Below, in pieces: positions 19,499-28,707 of a stretch of 64,000 nt of DNA. Position 1 is the first letter of the stretch; the number at the start of each line of letters is the position of its first letter. The notes beneath the pieces were generated by a model that saw nothing but the letters and a program-made list of their open reading frames with translations, was not told the origin of the DNA and ran no database searches. Source of the stretch: Mycolicibacterium vulneris (lineage in GTDB: Bacteria; Actinomycetota; Actinomycetes; Mycobacteriales; Mycobacteriaceae); assembly GCF_002104765.1 (NCBI RefSeq), contig NZ_NCXM01000001.1, forward strand, positions 1-64,000, given 5' to 3'. A program made the position numbers and the translations under genes.

Positions 19499-20626
19499 TC
19501 AGCTGCATTCGCCGCGCTCGCCGTGGATGTCGCTCCCGCACACCAGCCCCGCGCCCGCGGCCGCGCGGGTCCGGGTGAGGGTCGGCCGCTCGAAACCGGC
19601 GTCGATCGCAGCGCGCTGCACCGCCTCGCCGACCTTCGCGGTACGGTCCAGCGGCACCAGGGCGATCACACAGCCGCCGAAGCCGCCGCCGGTCATCCGC
19701 GCCCCCAGCGCGCCCGCACACACCGCGGTGTCGGCGATCAGGTCGATGCGTTCGGTGGTGATCTCGAAATCGTCGCGCATGGAGGCGTGCGAGGCGGTGA
19801 AAATCCGCCCGGCTTCGGGGTAGTCCGAATGTTTCAGCGCCGCAACGCAGTCGATGACTCGCTGATTTTCGCTGAGCACGTGACGGGCGCGGCGGGCGTC
19901 GACGGGATCACGCACGGCCGACAGGTCGGCCGGCCCGCGCTCGGCGGCCGCGCGCAGCGACGACGCCGACAAGTCGGCGGCGGCCCGCTCGCAGGACGCG
20001 CGGCGCGCCGCGTAGTCACCGCCCGCGTGGCTGTGCCGCTCCCGGGAGTCGATCAGCAGCAACGCGACGCCCGCGGACTCGGGGTCGAATACCACCGGCG
20101 TGACGGTCAGGTCGGCGAAGTCGATCAGCACCGCCGTCGCGTCCCGGCCGAAGAGCGCGGCGAGCTGGTCCAGCAAACCCGTTGGCGCGCCCACATACTC
20201 GTTCTCGGCCCGCTGGGCCAGCCGGGCCTGCTCCTTGACGTCGATGTGGGCGCCGGCGGCCGAGGTGATCGCGCCCAGCGCCGCGCACTCCAGCGCCGCC
20301 GAGGACGACAGGCCCGATCCCATCTCCACGTCGCTGGTGATCGACATGGCGCCGCCGGGCACCGGGTGGCCGCCCTGGCGCAGCGCCCACACCACCCCGG
20401 CCACATAGGCCGCCCACCCGGTCACCTCACCGGGAACGGTGCCGATCCGGATGCGCACCGGGGCGTCCGCGCGGTCGCTGACCACCATGATCGCATCGTC
20501 ATCGGCGGGCGCGAACGTTGCGACGGTGCGCTGCGGTAACGCGATGGGCAGCGCGAAACCCAGGTTGTAGTCGGTGTGTTCGCCGATCAGGTTGATCCGC
20601 CCCGGTGCGGCGTAGCGGATCGTCAT
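19499..20626 (-). CDS. galK: Galactokinase
   Basis: 375-aa GHMP kinase that phosphorylates galactose to galactose-1-phosphate (Leloir pathway, cytosol). It shows the galactokinase signature [15 protein letters not shown] (residues 9-23), the ATP-binding [11 protein letters not shown] (103-113) and motif 3, [13 protein letters not shown], near the C-terminus. Its start overlaps the galT stop by 4 bp, so galT-galK form an operon as in other actinobacteria. No lesion. Confidence 0.97.
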   Translation of the reverse strand: MTIRYAAPGRINLIGEHTDYNLGFALPIALPQRTVATFAPADDDAIMVVSDRADAPVRIRIGTVPGEVTGWAAYVAGVVWALRQGGHPVPGGAMSITSDVEMGSGLSSSAALECAALGAITSAAGAHIDVKEQARLAQRAENEYVGAPTGLLDQLAALFGRDATAVLIDFADLTVTPVVFDPESAGVALLLIDSRERHSHAGGDYAARRASCERAAADLSASSLRAAAERGPADLSAVRDPVDARRARHVLSENQRVIDCVAALKHSDYPEAGRIFTASHASMRDDFEITTERIDLIADTAVCAGALGARMTGGGFGGCVIALVPLDRTAKVGEAVQRAAIDAGFERPTLTRTRAAAGAGLVCGSDIHGERGECS

Positions 20627-21720
20627 CGCAGTTCCCGCAGCCGCTGGGCTACGCTCTCCGGCGTGACGTCGCCGATGAAGGCGTCCATCGCCGATTCGGA
20701 GGCCGCCAGGTACTTGAGCTTGGTGGCGCTGCGCCGGATGGACATCAATTCGACGTGGAAGTAACCCTCGGCCTGGGCCGCGGTGTCGGCGTACTGGTGC
20801 AGCGCCGAAATGTAGGGCAGCGGCGTGGAATACATCCGGTCGAACCGCCCGAGCACGTCGAGGTACACGCCCACGAACCCGTCCATCTCGTCCTCGTCGA
20901 GTTCGGTCAGGTTGCGCACGAACCGGTTCGGGTAGATGTGCACCTCGACCGGCCAGCGCGCCGCGAACGGCACGAACGCGGTGAACAGCTCGTTGCGCCC
21001 GACGATGCGGCTGCCGTCAGCGACCTCACGGGCCAGCATATCGCCGAACAGGTTGCCGCCGTGCCGGTTTCGATGTTGACGAGCCTGCTCCATCATGGTG
21101 GCGGTGCGCGGCGTCAGAAAGGGATAGCCGTAGATCTGCCCGTGCGGATGGGTCAACGTCACCCCGATTTCCTCACCGCGGTTCTCGAAACAGAACACCT
21201 GCTCGATGCCGGGCCTGGCCATCAGGTCGGCGGTGCGATGCCGCCACGCCTCGACGACCAGCCGCGCGTGCGCCGGCTCCAGCTGGGCGACGGACCCGGT
21301 GTGGTCGGCGGAGAAGCAGATCACCTCGCAGCGACCGTGCCCGGGCGCGGTCACGAAGCCGTCCTCGGCGGGCACGGGCGCCGAGGCGGGCAGCGACGGC
21401 AGCGCGCCGGACAGGCTGGGAAATCGGTTCTCGAACACGACGACGTCGTAGTCGGGGGCGGGCACCTCACTGGTCAGTCCAGTCGGGCCCGGGCACAGCG
21501 GGCACGCCTGTGCCGGCGGCTTGTACGTGCGGTCCTGGCGCAACGCCGCGACGATCACCCACTGCCCGGTGGACCGGTCGAAGCGCAACTGCGACCGCGC
21601 GGCGGGATCCCGCGCCGGCAGCGGCCTGCGGTCCTCGACCGGCGCCGGACGATGCCCGGGCAGCGCGAAGAACAGCAGGTCACGCCCGTCAGCCAGCTTC
21701 GCGAGCGTCGGCGGGTTCAC
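20623..21720 (-). CDS. galT: Galactose-1-phosphate uridylyltransferase
   Basis: 365 aa. Catalyses galactose-1-phosphate + UDP-glucose to UDP-galactose + glucose-1-phosphate. The active-site motif [11 protein letters not shown] is present near residue 193-203, with Zn-type Cys pair CPLCPGP near 94-100. The frame starts at the GTG at 21720; the frame stays open upstream but offers no other start before the divergent gene. First gene of the galT-galK pair, with 45 bp to the divergent FUSC gene that must hold both promoters. From memory, galT is split in two in M. tuberculosis H37Rv; here it is whole. Confidence 0.95.
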   Translation of the reverse strand: MNPPTLAKLADGRDLLFFALPGHRPAPVEDRRPLPARDPAARSQLRFDRSTGQWVIVAALRQDRTYKPPAQACPLCPGPTGLTSEVPAPDYDVVVFENRFPSLSGALPSLPASAPVPAEDGFVTAPGHGRCEVICFSADHTGSVAQLEPAHARLVVEAWRHRTADLMARPGIEQVFCFENRGEEIGVTLTHPHGQIYGYPFLTPRTATMMEQARQHRNRHGGNLFGDMLAREVADGSRIVGRNELFTAFVPFAARWPVEVHIYPNRFVRNLTELDEDEMDGFVGVYLDVLGRFDRMYSTPLPYISALHQYADTAAQAEGYFHVELMSIRRSATKLKYLAASESAMDAFIGDVTPESVAQRLRELR

Positions 21721-21765
21721 GATGTCGAAGACTAGCTTGGTCCCCGCGTCGCGGTTCGGGTAACC

Positions 21766-24057
21766 ATGTTGAGTAAGCGCAAGAGAGGCGGTCTCCCGAT
21801 AACTGTTCTTTACGAACGCGCCCGCAACTGGGTGATCGGCTCCGATCCTGGCTTGCTTCGGCTGCGAATGGCCACTCGGACGACGGCCGCGCTCGGCCTT
21901 TCCCTACTGGCGCTCTTCATCCTCACCAGGGCGACGGGTCAGCCGCTGACCGTCGCCCTGCTGGGCGTCGTCATCACCATGGTCGCGTCCCGATCCGTCA
22001 ACGAGCCCGACCCGCACCAGCAGCGGATCACCATGGCGCTGCTGCCCCTTCCCGCCGCGGCGTCCATCACCGCCGCCGCGGTGCTGGCGCCGCACACGGT
22101 GGTCAGCGACGCCGTCTTCGTGATGGTCGTGTTCACCGCGGCGTACATCCGGCGCTTCGGGGCGCGGGGCAGGGCGCTGGGCATGGTCGCGTTCATGTCC
22201 TACTTCTTCACGCTGTATCTGCACGCCCGGCTCGCGGAGCTGCCCTGGATGATCGGGGCGGTCGCGGTGGGCACCGTGTGCACGTACGTGATGAGCACCT
22301 ACGTGATGCCCGATCGGCCCGAGCGGGTGCTGCGTGCCACCATTCGGGCGCTGCGGGCCCGCATGGCGATCGTCCTCGACACCACCGCCGAGGCGGTGCG
22401 CACGGGCCGCCTCGATGAACGGCGGCGGCGCCGCATGCGGGCCCGCACCATCCGGCTCAACGAGACCGCCCTGATGGTGCAGAGTCAGATCGAGGACAAG
22501 GCCGACCCCGGCACCCTGTGGCCCGGCGTCACCGCGGAACAACTCGCGCCCTGGCTGCTGGACGCGGAGCTGGCCATCGAATGGGTCGCCACCGCCGGCC
22601 GGCGGGCGGCGGTCATCGCTTGCGAGGACCCCGATTCCATGCCCGCGCCCACCCGGGCCGCCCTGGTCGACGCGCTCACCCAACTGTCGCGGGCCATCCG
22701 GATTCCGGAACCCGACGGGCTGCGCCGGGCCGCCGACCGCGCACAGCGGCTGCTCGACGAGCGGCGCGGGCCCGCTGCGGACCCGGCGGGCGATGACGAG
22801 GGCAGCACGGCCGTGCGCCGCCTCGCGCTGGCGATCATCAACGCCGCGTCGGCGACGTCCGACGTGCGGGCGATCGTCGACCGGGTGGCCACGGGCCGGC
22901 CCCTCGACGACGGCGACGGCGAGCGCCCCCAGCCGCTTGAGGACGCCGTCCCCGACCAGCCCGCCGAGGAGGAGCCGGCCGTCGGGCTGCGGCCGACCAC
23001 CCGGCAGGCTATCCAGGTTTCCGTCGCCGCATCCCTGGCCATCGTCGTCGGCGAGCTGGTCTCGCCTGCTCGCTGGTATTGGGCGGTGATCGCGGCGTTC
23101 GTCATCTTCGCCGGCACCAACTCCTGGGGCGAAACCCTGGCCAAGGGCTGGCAACGCCTGCTCGGGACGCTGCTCGGCGTGCCGTGCGGCGTGCTGGTGG
23201 CCACGCTGCTGACCGGCCACAAGACCGCCGCGCTGGTCGGCATTTTCGTGTGTCTGTTCTGCGCCTTCTACTTCATGACGGTCACGTACAGCCTGATGAC
23301 CTTCTGGATCACCACAATGCTGGCACTGCTGTACGGACTGCTCGGCGAGTTCTCGTTCGGCGTGCTGATGTTGCGGATCGAAGAGACCGCGATCGGTGCG
23401 ATCATCGGGGCAACCGTCGCGGTCGTGGTGCTGCCGACCAACACCAGAACGGCGATCCGCAGCGATACCCGTGTCTTCTTGACGAGCCTGTCCGCCCTGA
23501 TCGAAATCTCCACCGCGACCATGTTCGGTGTCCGGGACAGCGCCAGCCCGTCGGAGCAGGCGCGTCAGCTCGATCGGGACCTGCATCAGTTCCGGGTCAC
23601 CGCCAAACCGTTGCTGGCCGGCGTCGCCGGGCTCGCCGGCCGGCGCAGCATCCGGCGCGCGTTGCGGATCTTCACCGCCTGCGACCGTTACGGCCGGAGC
23701 CTGGCGCGCAGCGCCGAGCAGTACCAGGATCCCGTCGGGTCACCCTCGCTGGCCTCGGAACTAGCGGATGCGTTTTCGGCGGCCGCGGCCCAGACGCGAC
23801 GCAACATCGACGCGTTGCAGGAAGCCATCGAGGGCGGCCACGCACCGACCCTGGTCTCGGCGACCGACGAGCTCGACGCCGCCGAGACGGTGGCCCGGCA
23901 ACAGGACGGCAACGGCCGGGGCGACGCCAGCCCCGATACCCGGCGATTCCTCACCGCGGTGCACGCGCTGCGCCAGATCGAGCGCGCCGTCATCACCGCG
24001 GCCACCAATCTCGGTGGGCGAGAAAGCGTCAGGACGGCCAGCCCCGCGTCGCGCTGA
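21766..24057 (+). CDS. FUSC-family inner membrane protein
   Basis: 763 aa with two membrane blocks: about residues 33-185 (six short helices) and about 410-570 (a second set of six). They are separated by a charged cytoplasmic region and followed by a helical soluble tail. This duplicated arrangement is typical of fusaric-acid-resistance-like (FUSC/AaeB) proteins, thought to export aromatic acids or other small organic anions. No membrane-fusion partner is adjacent, as expected in mycobacteria. The start at 21766 (MLSKRK) is plausible, but later starts cannot be excluded. Substrate unknown. Confidence 0.85.
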   Translation: MLSKRKRGGLPITVLYERARNWVIGSDPGLLRLRMATRTTAALGLSLLALFILTRATGQPLTVALLGVVITMVASRSVNEPDPHQQRITMALLPLPAAASITAAAVLAPHTVVSDAVFVMVVFTAAYIRRFGARGRALGMVAFMSYFFTLYLHARLAELPWMIGAVAVGTVCTYVMSTYVMPDRPERVLRATIRALRARMAIVLDTTAEAVRTGRLDERRRRRMRARTIRLNETALMVQSQIEDKADPGTLWPGVTAEQLAPWLLDAELAIEWVATAGRRAAVIACEDPDSMPAPTRAALVDALTQLSRAIRIPEPDGLRRAADRAQRLLDERRGPAADPAGDDEGSTAVRRLALAIINAASATSDVRAIVDRVATGRPLDDGDGERPQPLEDAVPDQPAEEEPAVGLRPTTRQAIQVSVAASLAIVVGELVSPARWYWAVIAAFVIFAGTNSWGETLAKGWQRLLGTLLGVPCGVLVATLLTGHKTAALVGIFVCLFCAFYFMTVTYSLMTFWITTMLALLYGLLGEFSFGVLMLRIEETAIGAIIGATVAVVVLPTNTRTAIRSDTRVFLTSLSALIEISTATMFGVRDSASPSEQARQLDRDLHQFRVTAKPLLAGVAGLAGRRSIRRALRIFTACDRYGRSLARSAEQYQDPVGSPSLASELADAFSAAAAQTRRNIDALQEAIEGGHAPTLVSATDELDAAETVARQQDGNGRGDASPDTRRFLTAVHALRQIERAVITAATNLGGRESVRTASPASR

Positions 24058-24129
24058 AGATTTGCTAGGCGATCCGCACGCCCGCGGCTACCATCTTGCT
24101 AACCGCCGCAGGAGTCGAGGAGAGATCCC

Positions 24130-25380
24130 ATGGCGACACCGAACCTCCCGCCGGGCTTCGATTTCACCGACCCCGACATCTACGCGCACCGGCTCCCCGT
24201 GCAGGAGTTCGCCGAACTGCGTGCCACGGAACCCATCTGGTGGAACGAGCAGCCCCTCGACCAAGGGGGTTTCGGCGACGGCGGTTACTGGGTGGTGAGC
24301 AAGCACCGCGACATCCGCGAGGTGTCGCTGCGCAGCGATGTCTTCTCGTCGGCCACCAAATCGATCGTGCCACGCTATCGAGAAGACTTGGCGCAGGGGC
24401 AGATCGAGGCGGGGCGGGCGTCGATGATCATGATGGACGACCCCGAGCACAGCCGGCTGCGCAAGATCGTCTCCCGTGGCTTCACGCCCCGCGCGGTCGA
24501 GCGGTTGCGCGCCGAACTCACCGAACGCGCGCGATGCATCACCGTCGACGCCGCCGCACAGGGGTCGGGAGACTTCGTCCGCCAGGTGGCGTGTGAGCTG
24601 CCGCTGCAAGCTATTTCGGGCCTGCTCGGTGTGCCGGCGGAGGACTACGACAAGCTGTTCGACTGGACCAACAACATGATCGGCAGCGACGACCCGGAGT
24701 TCGCCGGCCATGATGCGCTGACGTCGGCGGGCGAATTGATGTGGTACGCCATGCAATTGGCGGCCCGCAAGGCCGAGGATCCCGGCCCCGGAGATCGGGA
24801 TATCGTCACCACGCTGATCGAGGCCGATTCCGAAGAGCAGCGACTCTCCGACGCCGAGTTCGGCATGTTCGTGGTCACGCTCGCCGTGGCCGGCAACGAG
24901 ACGACCCGAAACTCGATCACGCAGGGGATGATGGCCTTCACCGACCACCCGGACCAGTGGGAGTTGTTCAAGGCGCAGCGACCGAAAACCGCTGCCGACG
25001 AGATCATCCGCTGGGCCACCCCGATCACGGCTTTTCAGCGCACCGCGCTGGTGGACACCCAACTCGGCGGCGTGCGCATCAAGAAGGGTCAGCGGGTGGT
25101 GCTGTTCTACCGGTCGGCGAACTTCGACGAAGAGGTCTTCGACGACCCGTTCACCTTCGACATCCTGCGCAGCCCCAACCCGCACGTCGGATTCGGCGGC
25201 ACCGGAGCGCATTACTGCATCGGCGCCAATCTGGCCCGCATGACGATCGACCTGATGTTCAACGCGATCGCCGACCACATGCCCGACCTGCGCTCGGCCG
25301 GTGACCCCGAACGGCTGCGGTCGTCCTTCATCAACGGCATCAAGCACTGGCAGGTCGACTACCAGCGGACGTGCCCCTGA
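24130..25380 (+). CDS. Cytochrome P450, CYP125-family paralogue
   Basis: 416 aa. It has all P450 landmarks: I-helix AGNETTRN, the ExxR motif in ADEIIRW, and the heme loop FGGTGAHYCIGANLAR with Cys363. The N-terminus (NLPPGFDFTDPDIYAHRLP) and long stretches such as RRTALVDTQLGGV-like and FYRSANFDEEVF match what I recall of M. tuberculosis CYP125A1, the steroid C26/27 hydroxylase. The cholesterol-regulon neighbours of CYP125A1 are absent here, so this is probably a second CYP125. The ATG at 24130 has a good RBS (AGGAGAG). Substrate by inference: sterol or another branched alkyl side chain. Redox partners are not encoded next to it. Confidence 0.9.
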   Translation: MATPNLPPGFDFTDPDIYAHRLPVQEFAELRATEPIWWNEQPLDQGGFGDGGYWVVSKHRDIREVSLRSDVFSSATKSIVPRYREDLAQGQIEAGRASMIMMDDPEHSRLRKIVSRGFTPRAVERLRAELTERARCITVDAAAQGSGDFVRQVACELPLQAISGLLGVPAEDYDKLFDWTNNMIGSDDPEFAGHDALTSAGELMWYAMQLAARKAEDPGPGDRDIVTTLIEADSEEQRLSDAEFGMFVVTLAVAGNETTRNSITQGMMAFTDHPDQWELFKAQRPKTAADEIIRWATPITAFQRTALVDTQLGGVRIKKGQRVVLFYRSANFDEEVFDDPFTFDILRSPNPHVGFGGTGAHYCIGANLARMTIDLMFNAIADHMPDLRSAGDPERLRSSFINGIKHWQVDYQRTCP

Positions 25381-25389
25381 AAGCAAAGC

Positions 25390-25413
25390 GCTAGCTGTAC
25401 CCGGTCAGCTAGC
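25390..25413. terminator. Bidirectional stem-loop terminator
   Basis: Perfect 8-bp inverted repeat GCTAGCTG / CAGCTAGC with an 8-nt loop, placed 9 bp after the P450 stop and overlapping the stop of the convergent hydrolase gene. No U-run, as is usual in mycobacteria. Confidence 0.6.
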
Positions 25414-26287
25414 TCGGCCCGGACGGCTGCGGGCTCTGCGTGTCGCGGCGCTCGCCCGTGGCGATGAAGTCCTCGATCAGCTCCACCACCCACTCGGGCG
25501 CCTCGACCTGCGCGAAGTGACCGACGTCCGGCAGCACCTCGAGCCTGGTGTCGGCGCGCGCGTCGTGCGCGGCGTAGGCGTGGTCGACGGGAATGATGCC
25601 GTCGCGCTCGCCCCAGATCGCCATCACCGGTAGATCCTCGCGCAACCGCAGCCTGTTGAGCGCGCTGACCGCCTGCCCGCGGTAGTCCACGACCGATCGC
25701 AGCGTCCGCAGGAACGACTGCCGTGTTTGGCCATCCGACAACGACGAGTAGGCGCTCCACAGCTCGGCGCCACGGGGCGAGCGGACGCCGGCGGCTTTCA
25801 TCCAGGACCGCAGCTTGTTGCCGGCGGACAGCACGGGAGGCGGCGCGATGATCGGCAGCACGAACTCCGCGCCGGGCGCCGAGAGCAGCCGCAACACCCA
25901 GCCGACGTCGGGACCCAGGCCGCCGCTGCTGATCAGGATCAGCCGCTGGGCGTAGTCGGGGTGCTGGTAGACGAACTGCATCGCGACGCCGCCGCCGAGC
26001 GAGTGACCGACCACGGTGGCCCGGCTGACGCCGAGCTCGTCGAGGAAATCACGAAGCCACACCGCGAACGCACCCAGCGAGTAGTCCGTGCGGGGTTTCG
26101 CCGACTCGCCGTGACCGAGCAGGTCCGGCGCGATGACGCGAAATTTCTTCGACAGCGGCGGGATCACCGACCGCCACGTCTCCGAACTCCCCGCCATGCC
26201 GTGGATGAGCAGCAGCACCTCGCCGTCACCCTCGTCGCGGTAGGCGATGCGATCGCCGTGTAGTTGGAGAACCTTCACCTCATTCAT
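25409..26287 (-). CDS. Alpha/beta hydrolase
   Basis: 292 aa from the ATG at 26287 (MNEVKVLQL). Alpha/beta-hydrolase fold with oxyanion-loop motif LLIHGMAGSSETW (27-39), nucleophile elbow GHSLGG (Ser96), a late acidic stretch ERDGIIPVDHA and the catalytic His in DVGHFAQVEAP. Probable esterase, lipase or hydrolase of C-C or ester bonds; the substrate is not evident. The open frame extends to 26335 but would then run into the divergent NYN gene, whose start is 47 bp from this one. Convergent with the CYP125-like gene. Confidence 0.85.
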   Translation of the reverse strand: MNEVKVLQLHGDRIAYRDEGDGEVLLLIHGMAGSSETWRSVIPPLSKKFRVIAPDLLGHGESAKPRTDYSLGAFAVWLRDFLDELGVSRATVVGHSLGGGVAMQFVYQHPDYAQRLILISSGGLGPDVGWVLRLLSAPGAEFVLPIIAPPPVLSAGNKLRSWMKAAGVRSPRGAELWSAYSSLSDGQTRQSFLRTLRSVVDYRGQAVSALNRLRLREDLPVMAIWGERDGIIPVDHAYAAHDARADTRLEVLPDVGHFAQVEAPEWVVELIEDFIATGERRDTQSPQPSGPS

Positions 26288-26333
26288 GTGGGCTGTGTAC
26301 CCGCTTTGGTCCTGCTCAGCAATGATCGAAGGC

Positions 26334-27224
26334 ATGACCGAACCGATTGCGACCCGAGTCGCCGTCTACCTCGACTTCGACAACATCGTGATTTCCCGCT
26401 ACGACCAGATCAACGGGCGGAATTCGTTCCAGCGGGACAAGGCCAAGGGGCTCGAGCAGCACACCGAGCGGCTGGACCGGGCGACGGTCGAAGTCGCCGC
26501 GATCCTCGACTTCGCCTCGTCCTTCGGGACCCTGGTGCTCACCCGCGCCTATGCCGACTGGTCGGCGGATATCAACGCCGGGTATCGCGGGCAGCTGGTG
26601 GCCCGCGCGGTCGACCTGGTGCAACTGTTCCCGGCGGCGGCCTACGGCAAGAACGGCGCCGACATCCGGTTGGCCGTGGACGCGGTCGAGGACATGTTCC
26701 GGCTGCCCGACCTGACCCACGTGGTGATCGTGGCCGGTGACTCCGACTACATTCCGCTGGCCCAGCGCTGCAAGAGGCTCGGCCGGTACGTGGTGGGCAT
26801 CGGGGTGGCCGGCGCGTCGAGCCGCGCGCTCGCGGCCGCCTGCGACGAGTTCGTCATCTACGACGCGCTGCCCGGCGTTCCGGTACCCGAACCGGCGCCT
26901 GCCGACGCGGAGGCAGCCAAGCCCAAGAAACGGGCCACCCGCGCCAGGTCGGCCAAGCCGGACGAGCCCGACGAGCAGCCCGACCCGCAGGCCGCCGCCA
27001 CCGCGCTGCTGACGCGTGCCCTGCGGATCGGCCTGGACAAGGACGACGTCGACTGGCTGCACAACTCCGCCGTCAAGGCGCAGATGAAGCGGATGGACCC
27101 GTCATTCAGCGAAAGGTCTTTGAAATTCCGCTCATTCAGCGACTTCCTGCGTTCACGCTCCGATGTCGTCGAGCTGGACGAGACGTCGACGACGCGGATG
27201 GTGCGGCTGCGCGCGCACGATTGA
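26334..27224 (+). CDS. NYN-domain ribonuclease-like protein with LOTUS/OST-HTH C-terminus
   Basis: 296 aa. The NYN (PIN-like) domain occupies about residues 8-165 with all expected acidic positions: Asp14 and Asp16 in VYLDFDN, Asp110 in KNGADIRL, Asp116 and Asp120, and Asp136/Asp138 in AGDSDYIPL. These coordinate the metal for RNA cleavage in active members. A Lys/Pro/Ala-rich linker (about 178-220) leads to a helical C-terminal segment resembling a LOTUS (OST-HTH) RNA-binding domain (SERSLKFRSFSDFLR). Start chosen at 26334 (MTEPIA); the ATG at 26322 is in frame. Probable RNA processing role; the target is unknown. Confidence 0.85.
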   Translation: MTEPIATRVAVYLDFDNIVISRYDQINGRNSFQRDKAKGLEQHTERLDRATVEVAAILDFASSFGTLVLTRAYADWSADINAGYRGQLVARAVDLVQLFPAAAYGKNGADIRLAVDAVEDMFRLPDLTHVVIVAGDSDYIPLAQRCKRLGRYVVGIGVAGASSRALAAACDEFVIYDALPGVPVPEPAPADAEAAKPKKRATRARSAKPDEPDEQPDPQAAATALLTRALRIGLDKDDVDWLHNSAVKAQMKRMDPSFSERSLKFRSFSDFLRSRSDVVELDETSTTRMVRLRAHD

Positions 27225-27298
27225 GCGACGGACCGGCACCGCGGCAATGCATTTTCTCTCGCGTGTATGACGTCCGCGCCACGTGCTGGGCGATGTCG

Positions 27299-27327
27299 TT
27301 GACACTCCCCCGGGCCGGCCATACATT
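27299..27327 (+). promoter_or_regulatory. Sigma-A-like promoter
   Basis: TTGACA (27299-27304), a 17-bp spacer and TACATT (27322-27327). This is a near-ideal primary sigma promoter about 45 bp upstream of the P450 start codon, with the RBS (AAGGAG) between. Confidence 0.7.
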
Positions 27328-27372
27328 GTTTGAAAGTCGTCCGCAGCCTGCTGCGGAACCAAGGAGACCGTC

Positions 27373-28602
27373 ATGACCGTCGGTGCCGCTCCCCCAAGCG
27401 TTTTCGAGGCTGATCTGCCGACGCTTTCGTACGACCCCGAGGAAACACCCGCGCAGGTCTATCCGCGGCTGCGGGAGGCGCAGCGGCTTGCCCCTGTCGC
27501 GATGGGACCCCACGGGCCCGAGGTGCTTTCCTATCGCCTGGTCCGTTCCGTCCTTCGGGATCCCCGATTCGAGATCCCGCCCGGCATCAACCTGCTCGCC
27601 CAGGGCATCGACTCGGGCCCGCTGTGGGACAAGGTCGCCAACAGCCTGCTGTGCCTGGAGGGCGACGCGCACCATCGGCTGCGCAGCCTGTGCTCTAAGG
27701 CGTTCACCCCGCGAACGGTCGCCCGCCTGCACGGCACCATGGCCGGCGTGATGAACGAGTTGGTCGATCAGGTGACCGACGCGGGCCAGTGCGACGTCGT
27801 CACCGACATCGCGCGCCCCTACCCCGTGCCGATCATCTGCGCGCTGCTCGGCGCACCCCGCGAGGATTGGCAACAGTTCTCGCTGTGGGCCGACGACGTG
27901 TTCAAGGCCTTCAGCTTCACCGTCGACCTCCGCGAGGTCGAGCCGGTCGTGATGCGCGCGTGGCGCGAGCTCGACGACTACGTCGACGAGATGGTCGAGC
28001 GCCGCCGGCACAGTTTGACCGACGACCTGCTTTCCGACCTGATTCGCGCCGAGGACGAGGGCGACCGCCTGGATGCCGCCGAGCTGCGCATGCTGGCCGG
28101 CGGCCTGCTGCTGGCTGGGACGGACACCACCCGCAACCAGGTGGCCGCCTCGGTGCAGGTGCTGTGCGAACACCCGGAGCAGTGGGAGCTGCTGCGGCAG
28201 CGGCCCGAGCTGGCGATGCGTGCCGTCGAGGAGACCATGCGGCACTCGCCGATCGCGTGCGGAACCCTGCGCCTGGTGGTCGAGGATGCCGTGCTCGACG
28301 GCTACTCATTCCCCGCCGGCACCGCGGTGTTGATGAACACCTTTGCGGCCAACCGTGATCCGGCAGTGTACGACGACCCCGACCGTGTCGACATCACCCG
28401 CGATGCAGCGCCACCAATCCTGACCTTCGGCGGCGGCGTGCATTACTGCCTGGGCGCCAACCTGGCCAGGCGGGAGATCGCCGAAGCGCTGAACGTCCTC
28501 GCGAACCGGCTGCGAAACCCGCGTATGGCCGGGCCGGCGCCATGGAAGCCGATGGTGAGCCTGAGCGGGCCGACGAGCCTGCCCATCGAGTTCGACCGGT
28601 AG
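27373..28602 (+). CDS. Cytochrome P450
   Basis: 409 aa soluble bacterial P450. I-helix LLAGTDTTRNQ, ExxR in VEETMRHSP, and heme loop FGGGVHYCLGANLAR with Cys359. The start has a strong RBS (AAGGAG) and a good promoter upstream. It differs clearly from the CYP125-like gene 2 kb away and I cannot name its CYP family. No ferredoxin or reductase gene is adjacent. Substrate unknown. Confidence 0.9.
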   Translation: MTVGAAPPSVFEADLPTLSYDPEETPAQVYPRLREAQRLAPVAMGPHGPEVLSYRLVRSVLRDPRFEIPPGINLLAQGIDSGPLWDKVANSLLCLEGDAHHRLRSLCSKAFTPRTVARLHGTMAGVMNELVDQVTDAGQCDVVTDIARPYPVPIICALLGAPREDWQQFSLWADDVFKAFSFTVDLREVEPVVMRAWRELDDYVDEMVERRRHSLTDDLLSDLIRAEDEGDRLDAAELRMLAGGLLLAGTDTTRNQVAASVQVLCEHPEQWELLRQRPELAMRAVEETMRHSPIACGTLRLVVEDAVLDGYSFPAGTAVLMNTFAANRDPAVYDDPDRVDITRDAAPPILTFGGGVHYCLGANLARREIAEALNVLANRLRNPRMAGPAPWKPMVSLSGPTSLPIEFDR

Positions 28603-28707
28603 CTATCGCCGGCGCCTGCTGTGACAAAGGCCGCTAAGCGCCCGAGTCGCGGTGGCATCGGGGCGGCTTTACGCTCCTTGGTTACACGAATTTAACGGGG
28701 GTTTTCA

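Noticed and set aside
21904..23586. 560-codon minus-strand frame opposite the FUSC gene
   Set aside because: Composition-driven shadow; the FUSC frame has clear membrane helices.
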